Both the position numbers and the translations under genes were made by a program. Source: Hydrogenophilales bacterium RIFOXYD1_FULL_62_11 (lineage in GTDB: Bacteria; Pseudomonadota; Gammaproteobacteria; Burkholderiales; Thiobacillaceae). Taken from it: 8,272 nucleotides of DNA. Positions within the stretch are counted from its first letter, which is position 1, and every line of letters starts with the position of its first letter. The stretch spans positions 16,513-24,784 of the forward strand of contig MGZO01000034.1 of NCBI GenBank assembly GCA_001802655.1, read 5' to 3'. The notes beneath the pieces are model-generated. The model was not told the origin of the DNA. It did not search any database and saw only the letters and a list, made by a program, of their open reading frames with translations. Shown here in pieces: positions 6,281 through 8,272 of this stretch.

Positions 6281-6679
6281 ATGCAGCCCATGAATCGACC
6301 CGCCATCGACACGCTCGACACCCTGCGCCAACATATCCGTGCATTTGCCGAAGCGCGCGCATGGGAAATTTTCCACACGCCCAAAAATCTGGTGATGGCG
6401 CTAAGTGTTGAAGCGTCAGAGTTGCTGGAACCGTTCCAGTGGCTGACGGCGGAACAGAGCCAGAACCTGAGCCCGGCACAACACGAAGCTGTGCGCCAGG
6501 AAATCGCCGACGTGTTGATCTATCTGACGCGCCTGGCCGATCTGCTCGATATTGACTTGCTGGAAGCGGCCGCCGACAAACTGGTGATCAACGCCAACAA
6601 ATATCCGGCCGATCTGGCACACGGCAATGCAATCAAATTTTCATGCCCGCCCGGGCATCCGGAACAAGCTGATGAATAA
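6281..6679 (+). CDS. MazG-like nucleotide pyrophosphohydrolase (dCTPase / RS21-C6 type)
   Basis: A 132-residue all-alpha protein. It shows the MazG-type metal-binding acids in two helices: E44-x-x-E47 in VEASELLEPFQW and E74-x-x-D77 in QEIADVLIYLTRLAD, followed by a lysine/asparagine motif KLVINANKYP. The pattern matches single-domain enzymes that split non-canonical or excess (d)NTPs to the monophosphate and pyrophosphate with Mg2+, in the cytoplasm (nucleotide-pool cleaning). Substrate cannot be read from sequence. The open frame begins upstream at 6230, but that part shows no family character. ATG 6281 has GGAG four bases ahead, while ATG 6290 is 13 bases away and remains an alternative. 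First gene of the right operon, divergent from the export genes; its end overlaps the ferredoxin gene by 8 bp. Confidence 0.92.
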   Translation: MQPMNRPAIDTLDTLRQHIRAFAEARAWEIFHTPKNLVMALSVEASELLEPFQWLTAEQSQNLSPAQHEAVRQEIADVLIYLTRLADLLDIDLLEAAADKLVINANKYPADLAHGNAIKFSCPPGHPEQADE

Positions 6680-6989
6680 ACCGTATTTCACCCACCACGT
6701 ATTTTTTTGCACCAATCAGCGTGACGACGGCGCGCAATGCTGTGGCGCCTCCGGCGGTCAGCATATGCGTGATTACCTGAAGAAGAAAGCCAAGCATGCC
6801 AACATGAACGGCGTTGGCAAGTGTCGCATCAACAGCGCGGGCTGCCTGGACCGCTGCAACGAAGGTCCGGTTGTGGTGATCTACCCCGAAGGGACCTGGT
6901 ACACCTATGTGGACGAGTCCGATATCGACGAAATATTTGAGGTGCATCTCAAGCAGGGACGCATCGTCGAACGTCTGCAACTGAAATAA
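6672..6989 (+). CDS. Thioredoxin-like [2Fe-2S] ferredoxin
   Basis: A 105-residue protein with the pattern of thioredoxin-fold [2Fe-2S] ferredoxins: HHVFFC (Cys13), a Cys23-Cys24 pair followed by Gly, then GCLDRCNEGPVVVIYPEG with Cys58 and Cys62. The likely cluster ligands are Cys13, Cys24 (or Cys23), Cys58 and Cys62; Cys51 is extra. The YPEGTWYTYV segment is also typical of the family. It probably serves as a small cytoplasmic electron carrier or assembly factor; the partner is unknown. The open frame starts at 6627, but ATG 6672 gives the family N-terminus (MNKPYFTHHVF) and has GGAA about 8-9 bases upstream. The start lies inside the MazG-like gene end (ATGAATAA), an 8-bp overlap that points to coupled translation. 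Confidence 0.92.
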   Translation: MNKPYFTHHVFFCTNQRDDGAQCCGASGGQHMRDYLKKKAKHANMNGVGKCRINSAGCLDRCNEGPVVVIYPEGTWYTYVDESDIDEIFEVHLKQGRIVERLQLK

Positions 6990-6999
6990 ATCGCCTTAA

Positions 7000-7602
7000 G
7001 TGAAGCGTTACAAACTCCGCATCCCCGTTGCCGTCGGCAAGCTGGAAACCGTAATTGACGACCCCGAAGGTGAACGTCGCGGCCTGTTGCTGGTGGCGCA
7101 TCCCCACCCATTGCACGGCGGCACGCTCGACAACAAGGTGGTGACCACCCTTGCCAAAGCGGCGAACGAAGCGGGCTGGGTCAGCGTGCGGCCGAACTTT
7201 CGCGGGGTCGGCATGAGCGATGGAGCATACGATGCGGGGGTCGGCGAAACCGAGGATTTGCTCGCGGTCGCCCGCTTTGTCGAAGCCAGCTATCCCAATC
7301 TGCCCTGGGCGCTGGCGGGCTTTTCGTTTGGTGCCTTCGTGCAACATCGCCTGCGCCAGCAACTCGACGCACGCCGCCTGATCCTGGTCGCACCTGCCGT
7401 CACGATGTATGCATTCGACCCGGTGCCGCCCGATAGCGTGCTGATTTATGGTGACGCCGATGAGCTGATTCCGCCTGTCGCCATGCAGCGCTGGGCCGAA
7501 CAGCAGCAGATCGCGGTCAAGGTCATCCCTAACGCCGGACATTTTTTTCACGGCAAACTCGGCGAATTGAAACAGGCGTTCGTGGAGTCCTGTCCATGCT
7601 GA
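7000..7602 (+). CDS. Alpha/beta hydrolase (COG2945-type)
   Basis: A 200-residue single-domain alpha/beta hydrolase. It contains AHPHPLHGGTLDNKVV (33-48), the oxyanion/HGG region of this subfamily; RPNFRGVGMSDG (64-75); a nucleophile elbow GFSFG (107-111, Ser109); an acid loop GDADELIPP (151-159, Asp152 or Asp154); and the catalytic His in NAGHFFHGKL (His181). So the full triad is present. The substrate is unknown; relatives are cytoplasmic esterase/peptidase-like enzymes. It starts with GTG and has no clear Shine-Dalgarno, only 10 bp after the ferredoxin stop, so it may depend on upstream translation. Its last codons overlap the ABC ATPase gene by 7 bp. The short C-terminus ends Cys-Pro-Cys, which is a little unusual. 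Confidence 0.88.
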   Translation: MKRYKLRIPVAVGKLETVIDDPEGERRGLLLVAHPHPLHGGTLDNKVVTTLAKAANEAGWVSVRPNFRGVGMSDGAYDAGVGETEDLLAVARFVEASYPNLPWALAGFSFGAFVQHRLRQQLDARRLILVAPAVTMYAFDPVPPDSVLIYGDADELIPPVAMQRWAEQQQIAVKVIPNAGHFFHGKLGELKQAFVESCPC

Positions 7603-8272
7603 AAGTGCGCGGCCTGAGCAAAAAGTACGGCGACACCGAAGTGGTGCGCGGCCTCGACCTGAATGTCCGGCGCGGTGAATGCTTCGGTCTGCTGGGTCCC
7701 AATGGCGCAGGCAAAACCACCACCTTGCGCCTGTTGCTCGGCCTGACCGAGCCGGACAGTGGCAGCATCGAAATCGCCGGCATCGCAGTCCCGCAACAGG
7801 CCCGTGAAGCAAGGATGAAAGTCGGCGTCGTGCCACAAATGGACAATCTGGATCCGGATTTCTCGGTGCGCGAAAACCTGCTCGCCTATGGCCGCTATTT
7901 CGGCATGAGCCGCGCCGCGGTTACCGAGCGGGTGCCCATGCTGCTCGATTTTGCCGGCCTGGCAAGCAAGGCTGACGCGCAGATCACGCAGCTGTCAGGC
8001 GGCATGAAGCGACGGCTCACGCTCGCCCGCGCGCTGGTGCATGACCCCGACATCCTGTTTCTCGACGAACCCACCACCGGTCTTGATCCGCAGGCGCGCC
8101 ACCTCATCTGGCAAGGCTTGCGGCGCCTGATTGCGGAAGGCAAGACCATCGTCCTGACCACGCACTTCATGGACGAAGCCGAACGGCTGGCGGACCGCCT
8201 CGCCATCCTCGATCACGGCCGGATGGTCGTCGAGGGTGCGCCACGCGCGCTGATCGAAGCGCATATCGAACC
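7596..8272 (+). CDS. nodI: NodI-family ABC transporter ATP-binding protein, partial at right edge
   Basis: 225 codons are visible, starting MLKVRGLSKKYGDTEVVRGL; the C-terminus is cut. All ABC ATPase motifs are present: Walker A GPNGAGKTT (34-42), Q-loop Gln81 in VVPQMDNLDPDFSV, signature LSGGM (133-137), Walker B ILFLDEP (153-159), D-loop GLDP (162-165) and switch His190 in TTHFMDEAERL. The NLDPDFSVRENL and DPQARHLIW segments resemble the NodI group (ABC-2 type exporters). In betaproteobacteria such genes usually sit before a NodJ-like permease and need not concern nodulation; rhizobial nodIJ have been proposed to derive from such genes, so this may be the non-symbiotic relative. The ATG lies in the hydrolase stop region (ATGCTGA, 7-bp overlap) with GGAG about 8 bases upstream. 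The family is sure; the cargo is unknown. Confidence 0.9.
   Translation, partial: MLKVRGLSKKYGDTEVVRGLDLNVRRGECFGLLGPNGAGKTTTLRLLLGLTEPDSGSIEIAGIAVPQQAREARMKVGVVPQMDNLDPDFSVRENLLAYGRYFGMSRAAVTERVPMLLDFAGLASKADAQITQLSGGMKRRLTLARALVHDPDILFLDEPTTGLDPQARHLIWQGLRRLIAEGKTIVLTTHFMDEAERLADRLAILDHGRMVVEGAPRALIEAHIE

Noticed and set aside
6949..7836. Minus-strand open frame (295 codons) opposite the ferredoxin, hydrolase and ABC genes
   Set aside because: The plus strand carries intact catalytic motifs of three known families here; the minus frame has Arg/Cys-rich content without domains.
1..8272. tRNA/rRNA genes, CRISPR arrays, insertion sequences, attachment sites
   Set aside because: No tRNA-like cloverleaf, spaced repeats, transposase motifs or terminal inverted repeats were seen by reading both strands.

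Overview
The window looks like a chromosomal piece of a Gram-negative bacterium, most likely a betaproteobacterium. This is inferred from gene content and protein style; no 16S or other taxonomic marker is present. It holds two divergent gene blocks separated by a short regulatory region at about 6052-6280.

Left block, minus strand, 6051 down to 1: a polysaccharide synthesis/export operon of the type found with the exosortase A (XrtA/EpsH) PEP-CTERM system. In transcription order it encodes a short outer-membrane export lipoprotein (Wza/OPX-like), a chain-length/co-polymerase protein (Wzz/PCP-like), a separate BY-type tyrosine autokinase with a Tyr-rich tail, a large outer-membrane beta-barrel protein (TIGR03016-like), an ExeA-like AAA ATPase (TIGR03015-like), and the start of wecB (UDP-GlcNAc 2-epimerase), which runs off the left edge. 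Together these proteins would supply an activated ManNAc-type sugar, set chain length through the PCP/kinase pair, and pass the polymer across the envelope. The exosortase, deacetylase and glycosyltransferases usually found in such loci would lie beyond the left edge and are not seen here.

Divergent region (6052-6280): on the minus strand there is a good sigma-54 -24/-12 element (GG-N10-GC spacing) about 100 bp upstream of the export gene, two TGACGTC sites behind it, and a weaker sigma-70-like promoter closer to the gene. No convincing promoter for the plus-strand block was found.

Right block, plus strand, 6281 to the right edge: a tightly packed operon of general-function genes. It encodes a MazG-like nucleotide pyrophosphohydrolase, a thioredoxin-like [2Fe-2S] ferredoxin, an alpha/beta hydrolase of the COG2945 type, and the ATPase subunit of a NodI-type ABC transporter, cut by the right edge. 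Adjacent genes overlap by 8 and 7 bp, with one 10-bp gap.

The gene set itself belongs to a known system type. The points worth a second look are (i) the pairing of an OPX protein too short to span the outer membrane with a beta-barrel encoded in the same operon, (ii) G10 and G9 homopolymer tracts inside two consecutive operon genes, (iii) the sigma-54 promoter, and (iv) a perfect 26-bp palindrome with a following T-rich run between the OPX and PCP genes.
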